Part shown: in pieces, positions 30,120 to 37,367 of the stretch
Position numbering within the stretch: position 1 is the stretch's first letter
Layout: each line of letters starts with the position of its first letter
Origin: Enterobacterales bacterium
GTDB taxonomy: Bacteria; Pseudomonadota; Gammaproteobacteria; Enterobacterales; Enterobacteriaceae
Length of the DNA stretch: 37,367 nucleotides
Direction of reading: 5' to 3'
Assembly (NCBI GenBank): GCA_015654925.1
Contig: JAATFX010000009.1
Location: 1-37,367 of the forward strand
Program-made: the position numbers and the translations under genes
The notes under the pieces: generated by a model
Databases searched by the model: none
Seen by the model: only the letters and a program-made list of their open reading frames with translations
Told to the model about the DNA's origin: nothing

Positions 30120-32504
30120 ATGTCAGACCCCACAGCTCCCCGCCAGGGTTTTGTCCTGACCCGCCACTGGCGGGATACCCCCGACGGCATCATCATCGAC
30201 TTCTGGCTGGCTACCGAAGCCGGCGCGCAAAAAATCAGCCTGCCGCCCCAGCCCGCCGTGGCGTTTATCCCGCAGGAGCACGTGGCGCGGGCCCAGCCTT
30301 TATTACGGGATATCAAGGACTGCCGCCTGCGCCCGCTGGAGCTGCGCGATTTCCACCGTCGCCCGGTGGCGGGCTTATATTGCCGGCATTACCGCGATCT
30401 GAGCCGTCTGGAAAAGGCGCTCAAAGAGGTGGGCATCCCCCTTTATGAAGCGGATATCCGGCCACCCGAGCGTTATCTGATGGAGCGGTTTATCACCGCC
30501 CCGGTATGGTTTACCGGCCACCAGCGGCCCGGCGGCGCGATTAGCGGCGCGCGCCTGAAACCCGATACGGCTTACCGGCCGGCGCTGAAACTGGTGTCAT
30601 TGGATATCGAAACCACCCGCTTCGGCGAACTGTATTGCATCGGGCTGCACGGCTGCGGCCAGCGGCGGGTCTTTATGCTGGGCGAGGCGTCGGCTACCGG
30701 CGGCGCGGCGGCAGACGACATGCTGGAGTATGTGTCCACCCGCGCGCTGCTTATCCAGCGCCTGAACCAATGGTTCGCCGCACACGATCCCGATGCCATC
30801 ATCGGCTGGAATGTCGTGCAATTCGACCTGCGCATCCTGCAAAAACACGCCGAGCGTTATAATGTGCCGCTGCTGCTGGGTCGCGGCGGCGGGGTGCTGG
30901 AATGGCGCGAGCACGGGGTCAAAGCCGGGCATTTTTTTGCCAGCGCCGCCGGCAGGTTGATTATCGACGGGATTGACGCGCTGAAATCCGCATTCTGGCA
31001 ATTCTCGTCGTTTAGCCTGGAAAATGTGGCGCAGACCCTGCTTGGCGAAGGGAAAGATATTTCCACGCCCTATCAGCGCATGGACGAAATCGACCGCTTG
31101 TATCGGGAAGATCGTCCCGCACTGGCGCGCTATAATATCAAGGATTGTGAACTGGTTACGCGCATTTTCGAGCATACCCAGCTGCTGGCGTTTTTGCTGG
31201 AGCGAGCCACGGTCACCGGCCTGGCGGCGGATCGCAGCGGCGGTTCGGTGGCCGCCTTCACCTGGCTGTATGTGCCGCGCATGCATCGCGCCGGTTTCGT
31301 GGCGCCCAACCTGGGCGACGTGCCGGTGCAGGCCAGTCCCGGCGGCTATGTGATGGACTCCCGGCCCGGCCTGTATGATTCGGTACTGGTGCTGGATTAT
31401 AAAAGCCTTTACCCGTCCATTATCCGCACTTTTCTTATCGACCCGGTGGGGTTGATTGAAGGCATGGCCGAGCCCGATCCCGCCCAGACCGTCGACGGTT
31501 TTATCGATGCGCGCTTTTCCAGAACCCATCACTGCCTGCCGCAGATCGTGCAAGAGCTCTGGCAGGGGCGCGAGCGCGCGAAACGTCAGCGCAACCAGCC
31601 GCTATCCCAGGCGTTAAAAATCATTATGAACGCATTTTACGGGGTGCTGGGCGCGCCCGGCTGCCGTTTTTTCGATGCCCGCCTGGCCTCGTCCATCACC
31701 ATGCGCGGCCACGCCATTATGCATCAAACCCGCGAACTGATAGAGGCCCGGGGCTATCCGGTGATTTATGGCGATACCGATTCCACGTTCGTCTGGCTGA
31801 AACGGCCTCACGATCGCAACGCCGCGGATGCTATCGGCCGGCGGCTGGTAGATGAGATCAATCAATGGTGGCGGACCCACCTGCAAGACGCCCTGGGGTT
31901 AAACAGCGCGCTGGAACTGGAATACGAAACCCATTTTATCCGCTTTTTGATGCCCACCATCCGCGGCGCCGAAATGGGCAGCAAAAAACGCTATGCCGGC
32001 CTGGCGCAGGGCGACCAGGGCGACCAGGGCGATAGCATGGTGTTCAAAGGGCTGGAAACGGTGCGCAGCGACTGGACGCCGCTCGCACAGCAATTCCAGC
32101 AACAGCTTTATGAACTCATCTTCCGCCGCCAGCCTTATCAGGATTTTATCCTGGACTATGTGCGCCGTACCCTGGCGGGCGAGCTGGATCATTTGCTGGT
32201 CTATCGCAAGCGCCTGCGGCGCAAGCTGAGCGAATATCAGCGCAACGTGCCGCCGCAAGCACGCGCGGCCAGGATTGCCGACGAGTTTAACCTGCAACAG
32301 GGCCGGCAGCAGCAGTACCAGAACGGCGGCTGGATCAGCTACATCATCACCGCCCATGGCCCGGAACCCCTGGAGATCGCCCATACCAGGCCCGACTACG
32401 ATCATTATCTGGCCAAACAGCTCCAGCCGGTGGCGGATGCCATTCTGCCCTTCCTGCAAGATGACTTTACGACCTTGGTATCGGGGCAAATGGGCCTGTT
32501 TTGA
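30120..32504 (+). CDS. polB: DNA polymerase II
   Basis: A 794-residue family-B polymerase (E. coli Pol II: 783) used in DNA repair and translesion synthesis. The N-terminal domain is followed by the 3'-5' exonuclease with Exo I SLDIETT (D162, E164), [14 protein letters not shown], and the Exo III region YNIKDCELV. Polymerase motif A is D426-YKSLYPSII, motif [13 protein letters not shown], and motif C YGDTDS at 550-555; all catalytic acids are present. In the palm/thumb region after [11 protein letters not shown] the protein carries a three-fold Gln-Gly-Asp repeat (630-638) that E. coli lacks. It stands alone upstream of rapA, with about 190 bases between them. Confidence 0.97.
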   Translation: MSDPTAPRQGFVLTRHWRDTPDGIIIDFWLATEAGAQKISLPPQPAVAFIPQEHVARAQPLLRDIKDCRLRPLELRDFHRRPVAGLYCRHYRDLSRLEKALKEVGIPLYEADIRPPERYLMERFITAPVWFTGHQRPGGAISGARLKPDTAYRPALKLVSLDIETTRFGELYCIGLHGCGQRRVFMLGEASATGGAAADDMLEYVSTRALLIQRLNQWFAAHDPDAIIGWNVVQFDLRILQKHAERYNVPLLLGRGGGVLEWREHGVKAGHFFASAAGRLIIDGIDALKSAFWQFSSFSLENVAQTLLGEGKDISTPYQRMDEIDRLYREDRPALARYNIKDCELVTRIFEHTQLLAFLLERATVTGLAADRSGGSVAAFTWLYVPRMHRAGFVAPNLGDVPVQASPGGYVMDSRPGLYDSVLVLDYKSLYPSIIRTFLIDPVGLIEGMAEPDPAQTVDGFIDARFSRTHHCLPQIVQELWQGRERAKRQRNQPLSQALKIIMNAFYGVLGAPGCRFFDARLASSITMRGHAIMHQTRELIEARGYPVIYGDTDSTFVWLKRPHDRNAADAIGRRLVDEINQWWRTHLQDALGLNSALELEYETHFIRFLMPTIRGAEMGSKKRYAGLAQGDQGDQGDSMVFKGLETVRSDWTPLAQQFQQQLYELIFRRQPYQDFILDYVRRTLAGELDHLLVYRKRLRRKLSEYQRNVPPQARAARIADEFNLQQGRQQQYQNGGWISYIITAHGPEPLEIAHTRPDYDHYLAKQLQPVADAILPFLQDDFTTLVSGQMGLF
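32007..32033 (+). repeat. Three 9-bp tandem repeats inside polB
   Basis: CAGGGCGAC occurs twice exactly and a third time with one change (CAGGGCGAT). Each unit encodes Gln-Gly-Asp, so copy changes by slippage stay in frame and would vary a surface loop without breaking the gene. Confidence 0.85.
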
Positions 32505-32650
32505 CGCAAAGACATGGATTGGTAGGTGACGAAGCCACCCTCATCTATTAACATAGCGCCCTTCCAGATCGCAATATTAACTCTTACCGATTTTTCCGCC
32601 GCGGCATCGAGCCAATGCCTGCCACGGCGAGCCGCGCTATTGCCGGTATA

Positions 32651-32680
32651 TTTTGCCTAATATAATTTTGCCTAACATAA
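32651..32680. repeat. 15-bp tandem repeat in the rapA leader/promoter
   Basis: TTTTGCCTAATATAA (32651-32665) and TTTTGCCTAACATAA (32666-32680) are adjacent and differ at one base. The first copy makes a TATAAT (32661-32666) at the join and the second a TAACAT, so the duplication may have doubled a -10 element just ahead of rapA. Confidence 0.7.
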
Positions 32681-32697
32681 CACCGAGCCGAGAATTT

Positions 32698-35604
32698 ATG
32701 CCTTTTACCCTAGGTCAACGCTGGATCAGCGATACGGAAAGTGAATTGGGATTGGGAACTGTGGTCGCGCAGGATGCCCGCATGATCACCTTGTTATTTT
32801 CCGCCATCGGTGAAAACCGTCTCTATGCCCGCGCGGATGCCCCCATCACCCGGGTGATTTTCAATCCCGGCGACACCGTCACCAGCCATGAAGGCTGGCA
32901 GCTCAGCGTGGAGTCGGTACAAGAAGACGATGGTTTGCTTACCTATATCGGCACCCGCCTGGATAACGGCGAGGCCGACACGTCGCTGCGCGAGGTGCTG
33001 CTTGACAGCAAACTGACCTTCAGCAAACCCCAGGATCGCCTGTTTGCCGGCCAGATCGACCGCATGGATCGCTTCGCCCTGCGCTACCGGGCGCGTAAAT
33101 TCCACAGCGAACAGTTCCGCCAGGCGTGGAACGGACTGCGCGGCATACGCGCCAACCTGATCCCGCATCAGTTGCATATCGCCTCCGAAGTGGGGCAGCG
33201 CTATGCGCCGCGGGTATTGCTGGCGGACGAAGTGGGACTGGGCAAAACCATCGAAGCCGGCATGATCATCCATCAGCAACTGCTCACCGGCCGCGCCGAG
33301 CGGGTGTTAATCATCGTGCCGGAATCATTGATGCACCAATGGCTGGTGGAGATGATGCGCCGGTTCAACCTGCTGTTTTCGCTGTTTGACGACGAACGCT
33401 ACGCCGAAGCCCTGCAAGATGGCGACAATCCGTTTGAAACGGAACAACTGGTGCTGTGCTCGCTGGACTTTGTGCGGCGTAATCACGAACGTCTGGAGAA
33501 GCTGGCCGACGCCGACTTTGATTTGATGGTGGTGGACGAAGCCCATCATCTGTCCTGGAGCGAGGATACCCCCAGCCGCGAATACCAGGTGATTGAACAG
33601 CTGGCGCGCAGCATTCCCGGTATCCTGCTGCTGACCGCCACGCCCGAACAGCTCGGGCTGCAAAGCCACTTCGCCCGCCTGCGTCTGCTCGACCCCGATC
33701 GTTTCCATGACTATCAGGCGTTTGTAGCGGAACAGCAGCGTTACCGGCCGGTGGCCGACGCGGTGACGCTGCTGCTCACCGGCAAGGCGCTGGAACCGGC
33801 AGCTAAAAATCTGCTGGCCGATATGATCGGCGAGCAAAATATCGAACCCCTGCTGTCGGTGGCCGATGGCCAGGATGCGCGCGCGCTGGCCGCCCGCCGC
33901 GAGCTGATTGCCATGCTCATGGACCGCCACGGCACCAGCCGGGTATTGTTTCGCAATACCCGCCAGGGCGTAAAAGGGTTTCCCCAGCGTATTTTGCATC
34001 AGATCAAGCTGCCGCTGCCCGCCCAGTACCAGACCGCCATCAAGGTGGCCGGCATCATGGGCGGCAAGCAAACGCTGGACGAACGGGCGCGCAACATGCT
34101 CTACCCCGAGCAAATTTACCAGCAATTCGAAGGCCAGAACGCCACCTGGTGGAATTTTGATCCCCGCGTCGAATGGCTGCTGGATTTCCTGCTGCAAAAC
34201 CGCCAGGACAAAGTGCTGGTGATCTGCGCGCACGCCGACACCGCCCTACAGCTGGAGCAGGTATTACGCGAACGCGAAGGCATCCGCGCCGCGGTGTTCC
34301 ATGAAGGGCTGTCGCTGCTGGATCGCGATCGGGCCGCCGCGTATTTCGCTTCCGACGAAGACGGCGCGCAGGTGCTGCTGTGCTCGGAGATTGGTTCCGA
34401 AGGACGTAATTTCCAGTTCGCCAGCCGCATGGTGATGTTCGATCTGCCGTTTAATCCGGATCTGCTGGAACAGCGCATCGGCCGGCTGGATCGCATCGGC
34501 CAGAACCACGATATCCGGATTTTTGTGCCTTACCTGGAGCAAACGGCCCAGTCCGTGCTGATCCGCTGGTACCATGAAGGGCTGGACGCCTTTGAACACA
34601 CCTGCCCCACCGGCCGCGCGCTCTATGATGAGTATTTTCAACAGCTCATCGGTTATCTTGGCGATCCGGCCAAGCTTGAGGGATTGGACGACTTTATCCA
34701 CGCCAGCCGCCAGCGGCACGACCGCTTGAAATTACAGCTGGAGCAGGGCCGCGACCGCCTGCTGGAACAGCATTCCAACGGCGGCGAGCAGGCGCAGGCG
34801 CTGGCCGACGCCATCGCCGGGCAGGACAGCGATCCGCAGTTGGTGAATTTCGCCCTGAATTTATTTGATATCGTCGGCATCAACCAGGCGGATCGCAGCG
34901 ACAGCCTGATCGTTCTCACCCCATCCGATCACATGCTGGTACCGGATTTTCCCGGTCTGCCGGAAGAAGGCTGCACCATCACCTTTAACCGCGAACAGGC
35001 GCTGGCGCGGGAAGACACGCAATTTATCAGTTGGGAGCACCCTATCATCCGCAATGGTCTGGATCTGGTACTCTCCGGAGACAGCGGCACCAGCGCGGTA
35101 TCACTGCTGAGAAACAAAGCGCTGCCGGCGGGGACCCTGCTGGTGGAACTGATTTACGTGGTCGAGGCGCCGGCGCCGAAAAAATTGCAGCTTACCCGTT
35201 TTTTGCCGGCCACCCCCGTGCGTTTGCTGCTCGATCAAAACGGCAACGATCTGGCCGGCCAGGTGGAGTTCGAGCAATTTAACCGCCAGTTGAACGCGGT
35301 GAAACGCCATACCGCCGGCAAATTGGTCAGCGCGGTACAGCCGGAAGTGCACAAACTGCTGCAAAACGGCGAGGCCCTGGTGGCCAAACAGGCAGAGCGC
35401 CTGATTGAGGATGCCCGGCAGTTGGCGGATGAAAGCCTGAGCACCGAGCTCAATCGCCTGGAGGCGTTAAAGGCGGTCAATCCGGCGATCCGCGAAGACG
35501 AACTGGAAACGCTGGCCTCCAACCGCGAGCAGGTGCTGGCGCATCTGGATCAGGCCAACTGGCGGCTGGATGCCATTCGTCTAATCGTGGTTACGCATCA
35601 GTAA
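32698..35604 (+). CDS. rapA: RNA polymerase-associated ATPase RapA (HepA)
   Basis: A 968-residue SWI2/SNF2 protein, equal in length to E. coli RapA, that binds core RNA polymerase and recycles it after termination. The N-terminal Tudor-like region starts [20 protein letters not shown]. The Walker A is DEVGLGKT (177-184, K183), the DEAH box is 280-283, and the helicase C domain has [17 protein letters not shown] and [10 protein letters not shown]. The C-terminus [12 protein letters not shown] matches E. coli. The ATG at 32698 is the family start; the 15 codons open upstream come from the tandem repeat and are rejected. rluA follows after 61 bases. Confidence 0.97.
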   Translation: MPFTLGQRWISDTESELGLGTVVAQDARMITLLFSAIGENRLYARADAPITRVIFNPGDTVTSHEGWQLSVESVQEDDGLLTYIGTRLDNGEADTSLREVLLDSKLTFSKPQDRLFAGQIDRMDRFALRYRARKFHSEQFRQAWNGLRGIRANLIPHQLHIASEVGQRYAPRVLLADEVGLGKTIEAGMIIHQQLLTGRAERVLIIVPESLMHQWLVEMMRRFNLLFSLFDDERYAEALQDGDNPFETEQLVLCSLDFVRRNHERLEKLADADFDLMVVDEAHHLSWSEDTPSREYQVIEQLARSIPGILLLTATPEQLGLQSHFARLRLLDPDRFHDYQAFVAEQQRYRPVADAVTLLLTGKALEPAAKNLLADMIGEQNIEPLLSVADGQDARALAARRELIAMLMDRHGTSRVLFRNTRQGVKGFPQRILHQIKLPLPAQYQTAIKVAGIMGGKQTLDERARNMLYPEQIYQQFEGQNATWWNFDPRVEWLLDFLLQNRQDKVLVICAHADTALQLEQVLREREGIRAAVFHEGLSLLDRDRAAAYFASDEDGAQVLLCSEIGSEGRNFQFASRMVMFDLPFNPDLLEQRIGRLDRIGQNHDIRIFVPYLEQTAQSVLIRWYHEGLDAFEHTCPTGRALYDEYFQQLIGYLGDPAKLEGLDDFIHASRQRHDRLKLQLEQGRDRLLEQHSNGGEQAQALADAIAGQDSDPQLVNFALNLFDIVGINQADRSDSLIVLTPSDHMLVPDFPGLPEEGCTITFNREQALAREDTQFISWEHPIIRNGLDLVLSGDSGTSAVSLLRNKALPAGTLLVELIYVVEAPAPKKLQLTRFLPATPVRLLLDQNGNDLAGQVEFEQFNRQLNAVKRHTAGKLVSAVQPEVHKLLQNGEALVAKQAERLIEDARQLADESLSTELNRLEALKAVNPAIREDELETLASNREQVLAHLDQANWRLDAIRLIVVTHQ

Positions 35605-35628
35605 GCTTTTTCATTAATCAGTGCCATA

Positions 35629-35653
35629 TATCCCGGGACATCCCCCCGGGATA
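35629..35653 (+). repeat. 9-bp inverted repeat between rapA and rluA
   Basis: TATCCCGGG (35629-35637) and CCCGGGATA (35645-35653) form a perfect stem with a seven-base loop, ending five bases before the rluA ribosome site GGAG (35659-35662 region). No T-run follows. It may protect the upstream mRNA or modulate rluA translation. Confidence 0.6.
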
Positions 35654-35665
35654 AACCGGAGCAGT

Positions 35666-36319
35666 ATGGAACCCTATAATCCCCCCCGTGAGCCCTGGCT
35701 GCATATCCTGTATCAGGATGCGCATATCATGGTGGTGAACAAGCCCAGCGGTTTGCTGTCCGTCCCCGGCCGGGCGCCGGAACACAATGATAGCGTCATG
35801 TCCCGCATACAGGCGCAATTCCCGCTGGCCCAGTCCGTCCACCGGCTGGATATGGCCACCAGCGGCGTGATTGTCGTGGCGATGACCAAGGCGGCTGAGC
35901 GGGAATTAAAACGTCAATTCCGCGATCGGGAACCGCGCAAATCCTATATCGCCAGGGTGTGGGGACATCCTGCCCAGAAAGAGGGATTGATTGACTTGCC
36001 GTTGATTTGCGACTGGCCGAACCGGCCCAAGCAGAAGGTATGTTTTGAAACCGGCAAGGCGGCGCAAACCGGATACCGGGTATTATCCTACGACGACGAT
36101 TTCACCGCCAGGATGTTGCTGACGCCCATAACCGGACGCTCGCATCAATTGCGGGTGCACATGCAGGCGCTGGGACATCCCATCCTGGGGGACAGTTTTT
36201 ACGCGACGCCGGAGGCCCTGGCCATGTCCGGCCGCCTGCTGCTGCATGCGCAGGAGCTGGCGATAACCCATCCGGCGTTTCACTCGCCGATTCATTTTCG
36301 CTGCGAAGCGGACTTCTGA
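35666..36319 (+). CDS. rluA: Dual-specificity pseudouridine synthase RluA
   Basis: A 217-residue enzyme (E. coli: 219) that makes pseudouridine at 746 of 23S rRNA and 32 of several tRNAs. The catalytic motif is SVHRLDMATSG with D62. YARVWG-like, DLPLICDWPNRPKQKV and PITGRSHQLRVHM are conserved. The ATG at 35666 has GGAG four to five bases ahead and gives MEPYNPP, close to the E. coli N-terminus; the 15 codons open upstream form the hairpin and are not conserved. It follows rapA, as in E. coli, and converges on djlA. Confidence 0.96.
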   Translation: MEPYNPPREPWLHILYQDAHIMVVNKPSGLLSVPGRAPEHNDSVMSRIQAQFPLAQSVHRLDMATSGVIVVAMTKAAERELKRQFRDREPRKSYIARVWGHPAQKEGLIDLPLICDWPNRPKQKVCFETGKAAQTGYRVLSYDDDFTARMLLTPITGRSHQLRVHMQALGHPILGDSFYATPEALAMSGRLLLHAQELAITHPAFHSPIHFRCEADF

Positions 36320-36352
36320 ACCGCGCCCTGCAATAAGCCCATGGCGCGGTTC
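36318..36352. terminator. Hairpin between convergent rluA and djlA
   Basis: GAACCGCGCC (36318-36327) pairs perfectly with GGCGCGGTTC (36343-36352) around a 15-base loop, starting inside the rluA stop codon. No T-run, so its strength as a terminator is uncertain. Confidence 0.5.
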
Positions 36353-36354
36353 AA

Positions 36355-36371
36355 GACCCGGGCCGCGGGTC
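36355..36371. repeat. Short GC hairpin at the djlA stop
   Basis: GACCCG (36355-36360), loop GGCCG, CGGGTC (36366-36371), running into the djlA stop codon (36372-36370 on the minus strand). Together with the previous hairpin it may stop transcription from both sides. Confidence 0.4.
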
Positions 36372-37197
36372 AGTGAAAACCCTTTTCGCGCTTGATCAAA
36401 TCGTACGCGGCCTGGATGGCCTGGGTTTTCTGCTTGGCCATCTCCATCATTTCCGGCGGCAATCCTTTGGCCACCAGCTTATCCGGATGGTGCTCGCTCA
36501 TCAGCTTACGATAGGCGCGCTTAATGGTGGTGGCCTCGTCGGTGCTGTTGACGCCCAAGACCTTGCAGGCGTCCTCCAGGGTCGGACCGCGATCGCCGCC
36601 GGGCTGGTAGCCGCCCCGGGAATACTCCCGATCGCCGCCCTGGCCGCCGAACTGCTGCCCGCCTTCCATCATGCTGAGGAACTGATCGAACTGCATCCGC
36701 GAAATACCCAGTTCCTCGGCAATCACATACAGCACCTGCCGCTCGTTGGGATGCAACGATCCGTCGGCGAACGCCGCCTGGATCTGAATTTCCAGAAACA
36801 TCCTAATTAAATCGAAGCGGCCGAAACACACCTGGCGAAATTCGCGCAGCGCGCCGCGCAGCGGAAACTGCGGTTCCTTCCCTTCCCGAAACGCCTGCTG
36901 CGCCGCCGTGCGCGCAGAGCCGTCAAGGCGCAGCCTCTCCATCATCAGGTTGGCGTTTTGGATATCCGCCTCGGTGACCCGCCCTTTCGATTTAGTCAGA
37001 TGCCCCATGACCTGGAAGGTGGTGCGGAAAAAAACATTCTGCCTGGTTTGCTGATCGGAAAAGTAGCCGCCGCCCACGCGGGCGACCCGCGCCTTATCCA
37101 CCATATGGCCGATCAAAAAGCCTAAAACCACGCCCCAAAAGCCGGCTCCTGAGACAAAACCCAGAATAACGCCCAACACCTTACCCCAATACCGCAT
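36370..37197 (-). CDS. djlA: Membrane-anchored co-chaperone DjlA
   Basis: A 275-residue type III DnaJ-like protein (E. coli: 271) that works with DnaK and, in E. coli, induces colanic acid synthesis through Rcs when abundant. One N-terminal membrane segment (about 7-31) is rich in glycine, the type that dimerises. A TerB-like central domain (about 55-180) follows. A Gly-rich linker (183-205, [18 protein letters not shown]) leads to a C-terminal J domain (about 209-275) with the HPD motif at 237-239. It is expected to be divergent from lptD. Confidence 0.97.
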   Translation of the reverse strand: MRYWGKVLGVILGFVSGAGFWGVVLGFLIGHMVDKARVARVGGGYFSDQQTRQNVFFRTTFQVMGHLTKSKGRVTEADIQNANLMMERLRLDGSARTAAQQAFREGKEPQFPLRGALREFRQVCFGRFDLIRMFLEIQIQAAFADGSLHPNERQVLYVIAEELGISRMQFDQFLSMMEGGQQFGGQGGDREYSRGGYQPGGDRGPTLEDACKVLGVNSTDEATTIKRAYRKLMSEHHPDKLVAKGLPPEMMEMAKQKTQAIQAAYDLIKREKGFH

Positions 37198-37303
37198 ATA
37201 CTCCTCAATTCATCATGCCGTCGCTGCAAATTTGCTTTATCATACCTGTCATTTATCGCTGTGCCTAACGGTGCGCGGATAAACGGCGGGATTTAACACT
37301 GGC

Positions 37304-37332
37304 GCAACTCCGGTGAGTGAGATAGTCTCTGA
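37304..37332 (+). promoter_or_regulatory. Candidate sigma-E promoter for lptD
   Basis: GCAACTC (37304-37310), 17 bases, then TCTGA (37328-37332), close to the sigma-E pattern GGAACTT-N16/17-TCTGA. In E. coli lptD is divergent from djlA and partly sigma-E-driven. The lptD reading frame is not in the window: the ATG at 37346 does not give the LptD signal peptide. Between 37198 and 37303 I see nothing else definite. Confidence 0.35.
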
Positions 37333-37367
37333 CCGTTTGACGGCATGAAGCCCAAGATGACGGAACA

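Noticed and set aside
30597..31553. 318-codon open frame antisense to polB
   Set aside because: It lies wholly within the polB exonuclease/polymerase region and shows typical shadow-frame composition.
37346..37367. ATG near the right edge as the lptD start
   Set aside because: The first codons (MKPKMTE) do not begin a signal peptide, and there is no ribosome site; lptD probably starts beyond the window.

Overview
The window reads as chromosome of an enteric gammaproteobacterium (Enterobacterales). Almost every protein matches an Escherichia coli counterpart over its full length, and several gene neighbourhoods are the E. coli ones, inverted. The base composition is GC-rich. The pattern of losses (no leuO, setA or araCBAD at their usual places) is unlike E. 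coli itself and would fit a Sodalis/Pectobacteriaceae-like lineage. That placement is an inference; no marker in the window proves it.

Layout. 1-9.7 kb, minus strand: the start of the division and cell wall (dcw) cluster, mraZ-rsmH-ftsL-ftsI-murE-murF-mraY-murD-ftsW, tightly packed with overlaps. It is preceded by a sigma-70 promoter and three 10-bp-spaced MraZ boxes; ftsW runs off the left edge. 9.7-10.5 kb: about 780 bases without a gene, holding a perfect 13-bp AT-rich inverted repeat. 10.5-10.95 kb: alaE (alanine exporter) on the plus strand, a gene not found here in E. coli. 11.0-14.5 kb, minus strand: cra and ilvIH. 14.8-19.8 kb, plus strand: the leucine operon leuLABCD with promoter, leader peptide and attenuator; leuO is missing between ilvI and leuL. 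19.9-22.0 kb: a divergent pair, the small RNA SgrS (minus, encoding a 57-aa SgrT) and its activator sgrR (plus). 22.0-25.4 kb: a TPP riboswitch and the thiamine importer thiBPQ. 25.4-26.1 kb: an AT-rich gene-poor stretch with three perfect inverted repeats. 26.1-29.9 kb: the accessory part, two paralogous subtilisin-like (S8) proteins on the plus strand, one on each side of the DedA-family gene yabI (minus). 30.1-37.2 kb: polB, rapA, rluA (plus) and djlA (minus), ending in the presumed upstream region of lptD.

How the genes work together. The dcw genes make UDP-MurNAc-pentapeptide, attach it to the lipid carrier and build the septum. Cra, ilvIH and leuABCD cover central carbon control and branched-chain amino acid synthesis, with leucine supply sensed by attenuation. 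SgrR/SgrS/SgrT is the sugar-phosphate stress module. thiBPQ imports thiamine under riboswitch control.

The least ordinary content is the S8 pair. The first copy has lost the active-site Ser (Asn instead) and the oxyanion Asn (His instead), while the second keeps both. In both, the usual acidic triad position seems to be replaced, and neither has a signal peptide. A protease plus a diverged pseudoprotease around yabI is the best candidate here for an undescribed system.
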